This document shows, in pieces, positions 23,894-31,793 of a DNA stretch of 64,000 nucleotides; the stretch's first letter is position 1; each line of letters begins with the position of its first letter. The notes below the pieces were generated by a model that saw only the letters and a list, made by a program, of their open reading frames with translations, was not told where the DNA came from and did no database searches. The position numbers and the translations under genes were made by a program. Source of the stretch: Chitinophaga varians (GTDB lineage Bacteria > Bacteroidota > Bacteroidia > Chitinophagales > Chitinophagaceae); contig NZ_JACVFB010000008.1 of assembly GCF_014529945.1 (NCBI RefSeq), positions 62,001 to 126,000 on the forward strand, given 5' to 3'.

Positions 23894-23901
23894 GTACCTT
23901 T
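23894..23901 (+). promoter_or_regulatory. -7 box (TAnnTTTG) of the thioredoxin-like gene
   Basis: TACCTTTG, 36 bases before the ATG at 23938. Upstream of it two copies of CTGGACCA (23841-23848 and 23865-23872) stand 24 bases apart on the same face, where an activator or repressor could bind. Confidence 0.5.
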
Positions 23902-23937
23902 GGGTCGCAATTATGCAATTAACACAATCCGTACATC

Positions 23938-24168
23938 ATGGCAAAAGCAGTTTTTTATCATGCAGGTTGTCCTGTATGCGTTAGCGCAGAACAAGATATT
24001 TTAAACCTGATTCCGAAGGAAACCGTAGCGGTTATTCACCTGGGCACGGACAAATCACAGATCGGGCAGGCAGCAGCGGCAGGTGTAAAATCCGTTCCGG
24101 CACTGGTTTTAGCCAACGGAAACGTGCTACACATTAACTTTGGGGCGTCTATTGACGACCTGAAGTAA
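23938..24168 (+). CDS. Thioredoxin-fold protein with CPVC motif
   Basis: A short thioredoxin- or glutaredoxin-like protein, 76 residues, cytoplasmic. HAGCPVCVSAEQDIL (residues 8-22) holds the two active cysteines and SVPALVL (about 53-59) the cis-proline loop. The size is nearer to glutaredoxin/NrdH than to thioredoxin, but the strand after the motif is short. It is followed by a strong hairpin (24174-24202). Partners unknown. The region upstream holds a repeated CTGGACCA motif, suggesting specific control. Confidence 0.85.
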   Translation: MAKAVFYHAGCPVCVSAEQDILNLIPKETVAVIHLGTDKSQIGQAAAAGVKSVPALVLANGNVLHINFGASIDDLK

Positions 24169-24173
24169 TAAAA

Positions 24174-24202
24174 GCTCCTGATGGTCCGGCACCATCAGGA
24201 GC
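24174..24202 (+). terminator. Hairpin terminator after the thioredoxin-like gene
   Basis: A perfect 11-bp stem GCTCCTGATGG / CCATCAGGAGC with a seven-base loop, six bases after the stop codon. Its left arm contains the ATG at 24181, which therefore cannot be the start of the next gene. Confidence 0.75.
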
Positions 24203-24234
24203 ATTGCTCATCATCAAAACTGCCTGCCGACGCC

Positions 24235-24957
24235 ATGAACATTTACGATCTTATTATCACGGACAAAGAAACCACCCGGCTGGATGAGGTGTTCCTGCAT
24301 GAAGAGAAAAGGAAAGCCATCGAACAGCTGATCAAAGAACATTATTACGTGGAAGCATTACAGCAGTATGGCCTTCCGGTCAATAATAAAATACTGCTGC
24401 ACGGCGCTTCCGGCTGCGGTAAAACCACCACCGCCAAAGCGATCGCTCACGCACTGGGCAAACCGTTGTTCATCCTGAATCTCAGCAATATCATCTGCGC
24501 CCGCATCGGAGAAACTTCTCAGAACATCAAAGCGGTATTCGACAAGGCAGCCCGTGAAAAAGCGGTGTTATTTTTAGATGAGTTCGACCAGATCGGGAAA
24601 GCCCGCGGCAACGACGACCGCGACGTAGGGGAAATGAGACGCCTTGTCAATACGCTCATTCAGCTGATCGACTATTTCCCCGAGAAAGCGCTGCTGCTCT
24701 GCGCCACCAACCACGTGGATATTATCGACAAAGCGCTCATCAGAAGGTTTCAGCTCAATATTCCGTTTGAGATGCCTTCCACAGCGGAGTTAAACATCTA
24801 TTACGATACGCTGTTGTCCCGCTTTCCGGAGCATATGCGGCATATACAACGGAAAACAGGCATCTCCTTCGCAGAAGCCAAAGACGATGTTTTCACCCAG
24901 GTAAAAGCCGCACTGATTGCCCAGCTGGAGACAACAGCCAAAAATGTGGACGCATGA
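24235..24957 (+). CDS. AAA-family ATPase
   Basis: Single-domain AAA ATPase of 240 residues. Walker A GASGCGKTT (about residues 58-66), Walker B AVLFLDEFDQIG (about 105-116), sensor 1 LLLCATNHVDII and the arginine fingers DKALIRRFQ are all present. An N-terminal helical segment (DEVFLHEEKRKAIEQLI) replaces a substrate domain. It resembles small AAA proteins of mobile or phage-linked origin; the target is unknown. I chose the ATG at 24235 because the earlier in-frame ATG (24181) lies in the terminator hairpin. The stop codon overlaps the start of the YggS gene by four bases (ATGA), so translation of the two is coupled. Confidence 0.88.
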   Translation: MNIYDLIITDKETTRLDEVFLHEEKRKAIEQLIKEHYYVEALQQYGLPVNNKILLHGASGCGKTTTAKAIAHALGKPLFILNLSNIICARIGETSQNIKAVFDKAAREKAVLFLDEFDQIGKARGNDDRDVGEMRRLVNTLIQLIDYFPEKALLLCATNHVDIIDKALIRRFQLNIPFEMPSTAELNIYYDTLLSRFPEHMRHIQRKTGISFAEAKDDVFTQVKAALIAQLETTAKNVDA

Positions 24958-25694
24958 GTGAGGAAATATTATACAATCTCCAAAAAATCAACAACAGAAT
25001 ACAACAGGCTTGTATCAACAGTCGGCGGAGCACCGGCAGCGTCAAACTGCTGCTGGCCACCAAAACCGTACCCGCCGAACGGATCAAAATTGCGCTGGGT
25101 ACCGGACACCGGCTGATGGCAGAAAACAAGGTACAGGAGCTGAAAGAAAAATACGAGGCCTTAAAAGCAGTCCCGCATGAAAACCATTTCATCGGACATC
25201 TGCAAACCAATAAAATCAAAGATCTCCTGAAATATGATGTCACCTGTATCCAGTCGATGGACCGCCTCGATCTCGCAGAAAAACTGCACCAGCGGCTGCT
25301 TGCGGAGAACAGGCAGCTGGATGTGCTGATACAGGTGAACACTTCCGGAGAAGAGAGCAAATTCGGTATCGCGCCGGAGGGTGCCCTACAGCTGGTGGAA
25401 CAGGTATCTCATCTGAGCACGCTGCAGATAAAAGGACTGATGACCATCGGGCTGCTGAGCGCAGAAACCGAAAAAGTAAGGCAGTGTTTCCGACTGCTGA
25501 AATCACTGCAGCAGCAGATCATTACCGCCGCCATTCCCCGCGTGGCCATGGACGAGCTTTCCATGGGCATGAGCGGCGATCTGGAAACAGCTATTGAAGA
25601 AGGGGCTACCATTGTTCGTGTAGGCACGGCCGTATTTGGCCAGCGGCCCACCCCCGACGGTTACTATTGGAATGAGTCGATGGAGGTAAGATGA
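24954..25694 (+). CDS. YggS-family PLP-binding protein (PLPBP)
   Basis: Pyridoxal 5'-phosphate homeostasis protein, 246 residues, one TIM-barrel domain. The PLP-binding Lys is in LLATKTVP (about residue 40), with the family signatures MAENKVQELKEK (about 60-71), HFIGHLQTNK and GLMTIG, and near the C-terminus MGMSGDLETAIEEG and VRVGTAVFG, which binds the phosphate. The first Asn of the usual GENRVQE is kept (AENKVQE). It overlaps the AAA ATPase gene by four bases. That pairing is unusual for yggS, which normally sits near proC or cell-division genes. Confidence 0.95.
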   Translation: MSEEILYNLQKINNRIQQACINSRRSTGSVKLLLATKTVPAERIKIALGTGHRLMAENKVQELKEKYEALKAVPHENHFIGHLQTNKIKDLLKYDVTCIQSMDRLDLAEKLHQRLLAENRQLDVLIQVNTSGEESKFGIAPEGALQLVEQVSHLSTLQIKGLMTIGLLSAETEKVRQCFRLLKSLQQQIITAAIPRVAMDELSMGMSGDLETAIEEGATIVRVGTAVFGQRPTPDGYYWNESMEVR

Positions 25695-25723
25695 CGGATA
25701 ACTCAAACACTAAATCATAAGAA

Positions 25724-26170
25724 ATGGTACAAATTGTAAAAGCAGGGATGGAACATCTCGACGAATTCGCGGAATTGTTTAACAGCTATCGCATTTTTTA
25801 TCGTCAGCCGTCAGACCTCGAAAAGGGGAAAAATTTCTTACGGGAAAGGATAGCCAACGGAGAATCAGATACCTTCCTGGCCCTGGCAGATGGTAAAGCC
25901 GTAGGGTTTGCCCAGCTCTACTCCCTCTTTCATTACAAAAAGCTCGAGCGTCAATGGCTGTTGAGCGATCTTTTTGTTGACCCCCATTACAGAGGCCGCG
26001 GCATTTCGGTGATAATCATCGACCGCTGCAAAGCTTTCTGCGATGAAACCAACGCCTGTGGCCTGCTGCTGGAAACAGAAAAAACCAACGCTATCGGCAA
26101 TCAGTTATACCCCAAAACAGGATTTGAAGTGGACAATGATCACCATTATTACAACTGGTGGAAAGCATAG
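25724..26170 (+). CDS. GNAT N-acetyltransferase
   Basis: Acetyltransferase of 148 residues. The fold is complete: VKAGMEHLDEFAELFNSYRIFY, AVGFAQLY, the central LSDLFVDPHYRGRGISVIII with the acetyl-CoA loop RxxGxG/S, then CGLLLETEKTNAIGNQLYPKTGF. The group is seen in many Bacteroidota and is often annotated only as GNAT. It begins 29 bases after yggS on the same strand, so it may be third in that operon, and it ends before a strong hairpin (26179-26211). Confidence 0.92.
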   Translation: MVQIVKAGMEHLDEFAELFNSYRIFYRQPSDLEKGKNFLRERIANGESDTFLALADGKAVGFAQLYSLFHYKKLERQWLLSDLFVDPHYRGRGISVIIIDRCKAFCDETNACGLLLETEKTNAIGNQLYPKTGFEVDNDHHYYNWWKA

Positions 26171-26178
26171 TTGGATGT

Positions 26179-26211
26179 ATTTCCGGGGTAATGCGTTGTT
26201 ACCCCGGAAAT
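26179..26211. terminator. Bidirectional terminator
   Basis: A perfect 13-bp stem ATTTCCGGGGTAA with a seven-base loop, between the acetyltransferase gene (+) and the lanthipeptide-type precursor gene (-). Confidence 0.8.
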
Positions 26212-26221
26212 TAAATTCCCC

Positions 26222-26386
26222 TTAGCAACCGCGGGAGCAAAGCATGCTGTGTACGGGGTCACAGGGATTTTCCGTCAGCGGATCAGACATCCGGCGACCT
26301 GCCACATCTCCTGCTTGCAGCGTGTTCAATCGCGCTACAATTTTCTTGCTTAAAACGAGCTTTTGCAAATGCATTTTCTTTTTCAT
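26222..26386 (-). CDS. Class I lanthipeptide-type RiPP precursor peptide
   Basis: A 54-residue peptide. The leader reads MKKKMHLQKLVLSKKIVARL, then NTLQAGDVAG. This is the leader pattern of Bacteroidota class I lanthipeptide and related natural-product precursors: alternating Leu, a KK pair, I-A-x-L, and a cleavage-like GDVAG end. The core (residues about 31-54) has three Cys (42, 50, 54) and Ser/Thr at 34, 38, 47 and 51, which could form three thioether rings. No LanB, LanC, transporter or protease gene lies in the window, so the precursor is an orphan here. It faces away from a Crp/Fnr regulator gene (26525). The leader match is from memory of the family, not from a search. Confidence 0.72.
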   Translation of the reverse strand: MKKKMHLQKLVLSKKIVARLNTLQAGDVAGRRMSDPLTENPCDPVHSMLCSRGC

Positions 26387-26496
26387 GGCTTTTCAATTTG
26401 AGACATTAGAGAAACGAGTGCACTATTAAGTTACATCATAATTCCCCGCCATTGTATCCCGTAAAAATGGGATTTTTCTGCTGCCGCGGATACCGT

Positions 26497-26504
26497 TAAC
26501 TTTG
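26497..26504 (+). promoter_or_regulatory. -7 box (TAnnTTTG) of the Crp/Fnr gene
   Basis: TAACTTTG lies 20 bases before the ATG at 26525. The region between it and the lanthipeptide-type precursor start (26386) has to hold both divergent promoters; no clear TAnnTTTG is seen for the precursor. Confidence 0.55.
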
Positions 26505-26524
26505 GGGCTTATCTTATCTCTCCC

Positions 26525-27094
26525 ATGCAGGAAAAGCTGAGGCAACATATCGAAAAAATAGTCTCCCTGACTGACGAAGAGTTTGCATTTGTAAACAGCC
26601 ATTTCACCGTCAAAAGCGCAAAGAAAAAGGAGTTTCTCTTTCAGACCGGTGAAAGTGTCCGGTATTCCTATTTTGTTGTTTCAGGACTGTTAACCCTGAT
26701 CTATCATGATGATACCGGGAAACAACACATTGTTTCCTTTGCCATGGAAGACTGGTGGGAAAGCGACTACGAAGCTTATTTCCGGCAAACCAAAGCCGGC
26801 ATGTCGCTGCAATGCCTGGAAGACACGGAAGTATACTGCCTCACCCTGGAAGGATACAGGAGCCTGTGCGCCGGCCTTCAAAAGATGGAACATTTTTTTC
26901 TGCAGAAAGCCAATGGCGGCCATATCGGTTCACAGCGCCGCATACTCTCCTTCCTCACCTCCAACGCCAAACAGCGCTACGAGCAGCTGCTGGAGCGATA
27001 TCCGGCACTGCTGCAGCGCGTTCCCAAAACGCTGCTGGCCTCCTACCTCGGCGTGTCCCGCGAAACCCTCAGCCGACTGGGGCAATCATCCTAG
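26525..27094 (+). CDS. Crp/Fnr-family transcriptional regulator
   Basis: Regulator of 189 residues with a cNMP-binding-like beta barrel (about 20-130: EFLFQTGESVRYSYFVVSGLL, TGKQHIVSFAMEDWW) and a C-terminal winged helix (about 140-189). The recognition part reads PKTLLASYLGVSRETLSRL. The Arg-Ser of the cAMP phosphate-binding cassette is not preserved, so cAMP binding is unlikely, as in most Bacteroidota members. Such regulators often act on a neighbour gene: candidates are the divergent precursor peptide (26222) and the RidA gene downstream (27224). Confidence 0.93.
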   Translation: MQEKLRQHIEKIVSLTDEEFAFVNSHFTVKSAKKKEFLFQTGESVRYSYFVVSGLLTLIYHDDTGKQHIVSFAMEDWWESDYEAYFRQTKAGMSLQCLEDTEVYCLTLEGYRSLCAGLQKMEHFFLQKANGGHIGSQRRILSFLTSNAKQRYEQLLERYPALLQRVPKTLLASYLGVSRETLSRLGQSS

Positions 27095-27223
27095 CCTTAT
27101 TTTCGGCCGTTTCAAAATAGTGAGGTTTGTCACACGAAAAAAAAGACGCGCTGCCCACTTTTGCAGCGTATACTTTTTTTAATCGTGGCGCCGCTTCTAT
27201 GGCCCATATCAAACTATTACATC

Positions 27224-27616
27224 ATGGAGAAAAGAATCATTAATCCCTGGACCTGGCAGAACGAACGCGGTTATGTACAGGCAGTGGAAGTAAAACAGGC
27301 AAACGGCACGCTTTATTGCGCCGGGCAGGCGGCAGTACTTCCGGATGGCACCTCCTCATCCGCTGATATGCAGACGCAGCTGCATATTGCGCTGCAAAAC
27401 CTGGAACAGGTGATTCATCTGGCAGGATATGCCTGTAGCGGCATTGTACGCCTCACCGTTTACACGACGTCTTCTGAAACATTTGTGAATACCTGCTTTG
27501 AGGCATATAAGGAATGGGCGGCCAAACACGGCGTACAAACAGCTGTGACGCTGATGGAGGTTAACGCACTTTTTGAGACGTTAAATATAGAATTTGAAGC
27601 CACCGTAGTGATGTAG
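27224..27616 (+). CDS. RidA-family (YjgF) protein
   Basis: Enamine/imine deaminase-like protein of 130 residues, forming trimers in the family. Fold elements are present: NGTLYCAGQAAVLPDG, IALQNLEQVIHLAGYACSGIVRLTVYTTS and the end LFETLNIEFEATVVM. The Arg that contacts the substrate carboxylate in active RidA is at IVRLTVY (about residue 84). I chose the ATG at 27224 (MEKRIINPW); the earlier in-frame start at 27161 lies in an AT-rich promoter region. It follows the Crp/Fnr gene by 130 bases and may be its target. Confidence 0.9.
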   Translation: MEKRIINPWTWQNERGYVQAVEVKQANGTLYCAGQAAVLPDGTSSSADMQTQLHIALQNLEQVIHLAGYACSGIVRLTVYTTSSETFVNTCFEAYKEWAAKHGVQTAVTLMEVNALFETLNIEFEATVVM

Positions 27617-27625
27617 GGATTTTTT

Positions 27626-27687
27626 CATTTAGTCATTTAGTCATTTTTTCATTTGGAGAAATGACTAAATGACTAAATGACTAAATG
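27626..27687. terminator. Long hairpin built of tandem CATTTAGT octamers
   Basis: Left arm 27626-27654 and right arm 27659-27687 pair over 29 bases with two mismatches and a four-base loop GGAG. Each arm is made of repeats of CATTTAGT or its complement ACTAAATG (three and a half copies in the right arm). It lies between the convergent RidA and LRR genes and should act as terminator in both directions. Confidence 0.75.
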
Positions 27688-27698
27688 ATTAAATAATA

Positions 27699-28457
27699 TC
27701 ACCAGGTGAATTTAGTCAGATTAACCGTCCCGCTCATATTCAGGTTGTTCAGCGAGCAGAAATCAGCGCTTAGCTCTTTCAGTTTCCGGAGCCCGTATAT
27801 TTTCAATACGGTCATTGTTCTGTTTTTGTACACGCTCAATTCCTCCAGATCTTTTAAAGGCGTGGCGTTCAACTCCTCCAACAGGTTGTTGTCCAGCCGC
27901 AATTTTTTGATGGCATTGGAGCCTTTGAAACGGAAGGAAGTCATCATATTGTCGTTCAGCTGACACTCTTCCAGTAACGGGTGCCCACTCACATCCCCCA
28001 CATTGATGGTGTTGTTGTTCAGTTGCAGCTCTTTGAGCTTCGGCAGGCCGCTCAGGTCTATGGCGGAGAGTTTGTTGTATGGCGCATAAAGCGTCACCAG
28101 GTTCGTACAGCCTTTTACGTTAAGGCTTTGCAGTTGATTGTTCCAGCCATAGACGGCCCTTAGTTTGGTCATCCCGGAGAGATCGGCGTCCCTGATCTCG
28201 TTGTCGTAAAAACCAAACTCCTCCAGGTTAGCGAAACTTTTGATACCATACAGGTTGTTGATGTGGAACTTGTTGACATACAGTTTCGTGACTTTCAGGG
28301 CTTCTGACACCTGGATTTCGCCATCATCGTTCAGGTCGACTCCTTGTTCGATGAGTGCTTTTTTGAAATTTTCGTCCCGCATTTTGACGTTTTGTGCCAA
28401 GGCCGCCTGAGCCGTCAATAACAGGCATATAGAGAGATGGATGAAGCTTTTTTTCAT
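27699..28457 (-). CDS. Secreted leucine-rich-repeat protein
   Basis: A 252-residue exported protein with signal peptide (MKKSFIHLSICLLLTAQ, cleavage after ALAQ). Residues about 35-55 (GVDLNDDGEIQVSEAL) look like an EF-hand or dockerin-like calcium loop. Behind it come about eight leucine-rich repeats of 21-22 residues (KLRAVYGWNNQLQSLNVKGC, LKELQLNNNTINVGDVSG), ending without a cell-wall or type IX signal. Such proteins usually bind other proteins. It lies nine bases downstream of the gene at 28467-29072, so both are transcribed together. Confidence 0.85.
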   Translation of the reverse strand: MKKSFIHLSICLLLTAQAALAQNVKMRDENFKKALIEQGVDLNDDGEIQVSEALKVTKLYVNKFHINNLYGIKSFANLEEFGFYDNEIRDADLSGMTKLRAVYGWNNQLQSLNVKGCTNLVTLYAPYNKLSAIDLSGLPKLKELQLNNNTINVGDVSGHPLLEECQLNDNMMTSFRFKGSNAIKKLRLDNNLLEELNATPLKDLEELSVYKNRTMTVLKIYGLRKLKELSADFCSLNNLNMSGTVNLTKFTW

Positions 28458-28466
28458 GATACTATC

Positions 28467-29072
28467 TTAATCGTTAGAGATCACGGCTGACATTTTGCCG
28501 TCACTGGTTACGTCTACGATACCAGACACTTCCTGCTCTACCGCATACTTATAGGTATACGAGGTGTAGGTAGGTATGGAATATACTATGTTCCCATAGC
28601 CGTTATACGCTGTTTCCCTGCCGGTTTGCACCTGATACTGATAACTTTTCTCATAGTCTATCCAGGTTACGATGTAGTATTTGCCTGGTTTCAGGTCCCT
28701 GAATTCGAAATGGCCGTTTTCATCTATCACCCTCCCTTCGATGTGATAACTGAACACCGTATTGCTCATGGTAGCCACCTTTTTACCTTTCCGGTACTTT
28801 TTCTGCAGCTCCAGGAACTCGGTCAGATAAGGGGTTACGGGATATAGCTGGATACGGTCCCCCTGCCAGGGATAATAGGTCCGCCCTTTCTTTTTCAGTT
28901 TGGCCAGCCCCTGAATAGTGGCTTTCCCGTCTTCCATCTGACTGGCCACTTCAGCCTCATTAAAAGCAGCGGTGGGGAAAATGTATTCAGGTGTTTTTTG
29001 GGCAGATACGCCGGAAGCGCCGGCCACCAGGAGCCCCGCCACCATACATATCCGCCGGATACAGCAATGCAT
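28467..29072 (-). CDS. Exported protein with carboxypeptidase-regulatory-like domain
   Basis: A protein of 201 residues with an N-terminal signal segment (MHCCIRRICMVAGLLV, cleavage near VSAQ). The segment YHIEGRVIDENGHFEFRDLKPGKYYIVTWIDY is the pattern of a CarboxypepD_reg or transthyretin-like beta domain, given here as the separate strands GRVIDENG, FEFRDL and GKYYIV. I chose the ATG at 29072; 18 further codons upstream are open but not signal-like. It heads a two-gene unit with the LRR protein and lies 153 bases after the LytTR regulator gene. Function unknown. Confidence 0.75.
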   Translation of the reverse strand: MHCCIRRICMVAGLLVAGASGVSAQKTPEYIFPTAAFNEAEVASQMEDGKATIQGLAKLKKKGRTYYPWQGDRIQLYPVTPYLTEFLELQKKYRKGKKVATMSNTVFSYHIEGRVIDENGHFEFRDLKPGKYYIVTWIDYEKSYQYQVQTGRETAYNGYGNIVYSIPTYTSYTYKYAVEQEVSGIVDVTSDGKMSAVISND

Positions 29073-29225
29073 AGCTTCTTTATTTGGATTTATCAATAAC
29101 TGGCAATATAATCCGTCATATATCACCGGATGAAGTCAATTACAAAACTGAGTACAGTTCTGGGCTGTACCAATACCTGCAAAATGTGTATTTTTTCTAC
29201 CGGTAAACCAGTAGGTTCTTTTGGA

Positions 29226-29903
29226 TCACAGTTCATCGATCACATCTTTATACCCTCTTCCGATCGGGATAGATGTGCCATGCATCAATATTTCTTCGGC
29301 GGTATAAGATTCAATTTTATTGACGGACACGATAAAAGAACGATGTACCCGCTTAAACGTACGTGCCGGCAACAGCTCTTCGATCTCGCTGGTGCCCATT
29401 TTAGAGATGTATTCCTGTTTGGTGGTTACAATACGAATGTATTCCCGTTGGCTTTCTACATACAATATCTCTGAAAACGGTATCCGCACCCGGCGCTTTT
29501 GTACACTTACGAAAATAAAATCCCGCTCTTCCACCACCGCCTTCTTTTGTTCCGCCCTCACCTTGTTCACTGCCGTTAAGAACCGTTCAAATTCAAAAGG
29601 CTTCAGCAGGTAATCTGTTACGTTCAGGTTAAAACCTTCTACCGCATACTGATGGTAGGCTGTGGTCACAATCACCGCCGGCGGGTCCACGAGCGTTTTC
29701 AGGAAAGCCATCCCCTTCAGTTTAGGCAGATGAATATCGAGAAACATCAGGTCCGTATGCTGCGCCGACAGGAATTCGGATGCCAGCAACGCATCTTTAA
29801 ACACCTGTTGCAGTTCCAGGAAAGGCACCTGCGAGATGTAGTCAGTGAGCACCTTCGCCGCCAGTGGTTCATCCTCTATGACGATACATTTGATTTTAGA
29901 CAT
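29226..29903 (-). CDS. LytTR-family response regulator
   Basis: Two-component response regulator of 225 residues. The receiver domain (about 4-118) has the acidic pair in CIVIEDEPLAAK, the phosphoacceptor Asp in LMFLDIHLPKLKG and Lys in YLLKPFEF. A LytTR DNA-binding domain follows (about 135-225: RVRIPFSEILYVESQREYIRI, then FKRVHRSFIVSVNKIESY in separate strands). It overlaps the sensor kinase gene upstream by eight bases, so the two are translated as a coupled pair. The targets are unknown; the two exported proteins downstream on the same strand are candidates. Confidence 0.95.
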   Translation of the reverse strand: MSKIKCIVIEDEPLAAKVLTDYISQVPFLELQQVFKDALLASEFLSAQHTDLMFLDIHLPKLKGMAFLKTLVDPPAVIVTTAYHQYAVEGFNLNVTDYLLKPFEFERFLTAVNKVRAEQKKAVVEERDFIFVSVQKRRVRIPFSEILYVESQREYIRIVTTKQEYISKMGTSEIEELLPARTFKRVHRSFIVSVNKIESYTAEEILMHGTSIPIGRGYKDVIDEL

Positions 29904-30933
29904 GGCTTGCCAGATTAATTTTCAATGTGGCGGTGAAGACATAATCACCTCTTTGTACGTCAAGATGATAATCGGTGTAGAGCAGTTCCAGCTGCCGCCG
30001 CAGGTTGGAAAGGCCGATCTGTGTATTGTAACTGCCATCTCCTGCCGGTTCTCCTGTGGAGTTTTTTACCACAAAAAGCAGTTGTCTGTTTTTTATAGAG
30101 AGATGGATATCTACGAAAGGGCGTTCTCTTGTTTCAGAAGCGCCGTGTTTAAAGGCATTCTCCACCAGCGGGATGAGCAACAACGGAGGCAATGCCTGTT
30201 TCACATCTTCCAGATCATGGTTAAAATTGACCCGCAGGGAATCATCATAACGAAGCTTTTCCAAAGCGATATAGTCGTCGATAATCTTCAGGTCCTTTTC
30301 CACCGCGATATAAGGCTCGCTGGTTTCGTATAGCATATACCGTAGCATCTTGGACAAACGCAGAATAGATTCCGGCGCCAGGTCAGATTTATCGCGTGCC
30401 AGCGAATAGATGTTATTCAGGGTATTGAATAAAAAGTGAGGATTGGTCTGCGATTTCAGATAATTCAATTCCGCCTGCTGGCTGACGATGCGCAGCTGCT
30501 GGGCATCTTGTTTTAATTTAATATAATTGAAAAGATGCCGGACGATGGCGAAGAAAGCCACCGCCGCTATACTGTAGCCAATCAGTGCGCCCAGCCGGTC
30601 CTCCATAGGAATAGGATTACCCAATGGCGTAAAAATATGCAGGGTGACCCCGAAGGCACGCCACAGGAAAATTCCTATAGAATAGGCAAATACATATGAC
30701 AGCAGCACCAGGAAACCGTAGAGCGCCCGTTTCCAGCTCAGCCTGGGCAGAGCATGTTCCAACAGCCGGTAGTTGATCACCGATATATAGATGGCCAGCC
30801 AGGTTTCATTGACCACCCTCAGCGGAAAATTACTTTCGCCCTGTACCAGGTCCTGTAAAATATTTAACAGCAGGAAAGCTGGTACCAGCCACCGGTACAA
30901 TTCATATCGTCGTATGTCTGACAGTCTTTTCAT
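29896..30933 (-). CDS. LytS/YehU-type sensor histidine kinase
   Basis: Membrane histidine kinase of 345 residues with four membrane helices in the first 145 residues and no periplasmic sensor domain. The His_kinase domain (PF06580 type) begins at about 160: NYLKSQTNPHFLFNTLNNIY holds the phosphoacceptor His, with LLLIPLVENAFKHGA as the N box and GLSNLRRQLELLY near the end. It overlaps the LytTR regulator gene. The stimulus is unknown. Such pairs are very common in Chitinophagaceae. Confidence 0.95.
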   Translation of the reverse strand: MKRLSDIRRYELYRWLVPAFLLLNILQDLVQGESNFPLRVVNETWLAIYISVINYRLLEHALPRLSWKRALYGFLVLLSYVFAYSIGIFLWRAFGVTLHIFTPLGNPIPMEDRLGALIGYSIAAVAFFAIVRHLFNYIKLKQDAQQLRIVSQQAELNYLKSQTNPHFLFNTLNNIYSLARDKSDLAPESILRLSKMLRYMLYETSEPYIAVEKDLKIIDDYIALEKLRYDDSLRVNFNHDLEDVKQALPPLLLIPLVENAFKHGASETRERPFVDIHLSIKNRQLLFVVKNSTGEPAGDGSYNTQIGLSNLRRQLELLYTDYHLDVQRGDYVFTATLKINLASHV

Positions 30934-31128
30934 CTTGTTATTTAACAGGATAAATGTCGATAAATATTTTCCTATCTCCTAATTACTCCCCGTGCCTGCC
31001 CCAACCCTGTCGTTTGTTTACCACAACCCGCTGTTTGTTGACATGGCGCAACGGTAACCGGCCCTGGTACCTAATTTTATATCGCCGGCAACACCATACC
31101 CAAACATTTACATTCAACCTTAACAAAC

Positions 31129-31791
31129 ATGAACAAGTTTATCCAATTCGGCGAAAGAGTAGACGGTTATGATATTCCGGTATTAAATGAACGGGAGATC
31201 AGGGCCGCAGCAGGCATCTTTTTCCTCGCCACTTATACCTCCCTGATGTTTATCGCTTTTGATGGCAACTTTGTGATGCTCAAATATGTGATCTCCCTCT
31301 TCCTGCTCGATCTGCTGATCAGGGTGTTTATCAATCCGCGCCTGGCCCCTTCGCTGATACTGGGGCGGCTGATCGTCCGCAACCAGGTACCGGAATATGT
31401 AGGCGCGCCACAGAAACGGTTTGCCTGGAGCATAGGCGTGGTACTGTCGGCCTCCATGTTTTACCTCTTCCTGATTATCAACGCCTACAGCCCTATCACC
31501 GCCCTGATATGCTTTATATGCCTGTGTTTTCTGTTTTTTGAGGCCGCCTTCGGCATCTGTCTGGGATGCCTTGCCTATCCGCTTTTCTTTAAGAAAGCCG
31601 TGCAGCATTGTCCCGGTGAAGTGTGTGAACCCGGCAAGAGACAGGCTATCCAGAAAGTATCCGGCGGACAGCTGGCCATACTGGCATTATTCATCGCCCT
31701 ACCGGTCCTGGCTTCGCTTTTCTTCCATGAGCATTTTACCAAAGCGCCGCACGCCATGTTTAAATTTTCCAATACGGCTAAAACCAAATAG
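31129..31791 (+). CDS. DUF4395 family membrane protein
   Basis: Integral membrane protein of 220 residues. Visible helices are at about 25-45, 47-65, 100-120, 123-148 and 180-200. The start RVDGYDIPVLNEREIRAAAG, the segment AAFGICLGCLAYPLFF and the short Cys pair HCPGEVCEP match the DUF4395 pattern. The two Cys motifs (CLGC and CPGEVC) suggest a thiol or sulfur-linked role, and DUF4395 genes often lie with thioredoxin or sulfur-transfer genes. Here the next gene (31794), two bases after the stop, is a class V aminotransferase, the fold of cysteine desulfurases, which supports that view. Confidence 0.85.
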   Translation: MNKFIQFGERVDGYDIPVLNEREIRAAAGIFFLATYTSLMFIAFDGNFVMLKYVISLFLLDLLIRVFINPRLAPSLILGRLIVRNQVPEYVGAPQKRFAWSIGVVLSASMFYLFLIINAYSPITALICFICLCFLFFEAAFGICLGCLAYPLFFKKAVQHCPGEVCEPGKRQAIQKVSGGQLAILALFIALPVLASLFFHEHFTKAPHAMFKFSNTAKTK

Positions 31792-31793
31792 TC

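Noticed and set aside
24181..24234. Upstream ATG for the AAA ATPase
   Set aside because: The ATG lies in the left arm of a perfect terminator hairpin of the previous gene.
27626..27687. CRISPR-like repeat array
   Set aside because: The units are eight bases, directly adjacent, without spacers, and form one hairpin; no cas gene is in the window.
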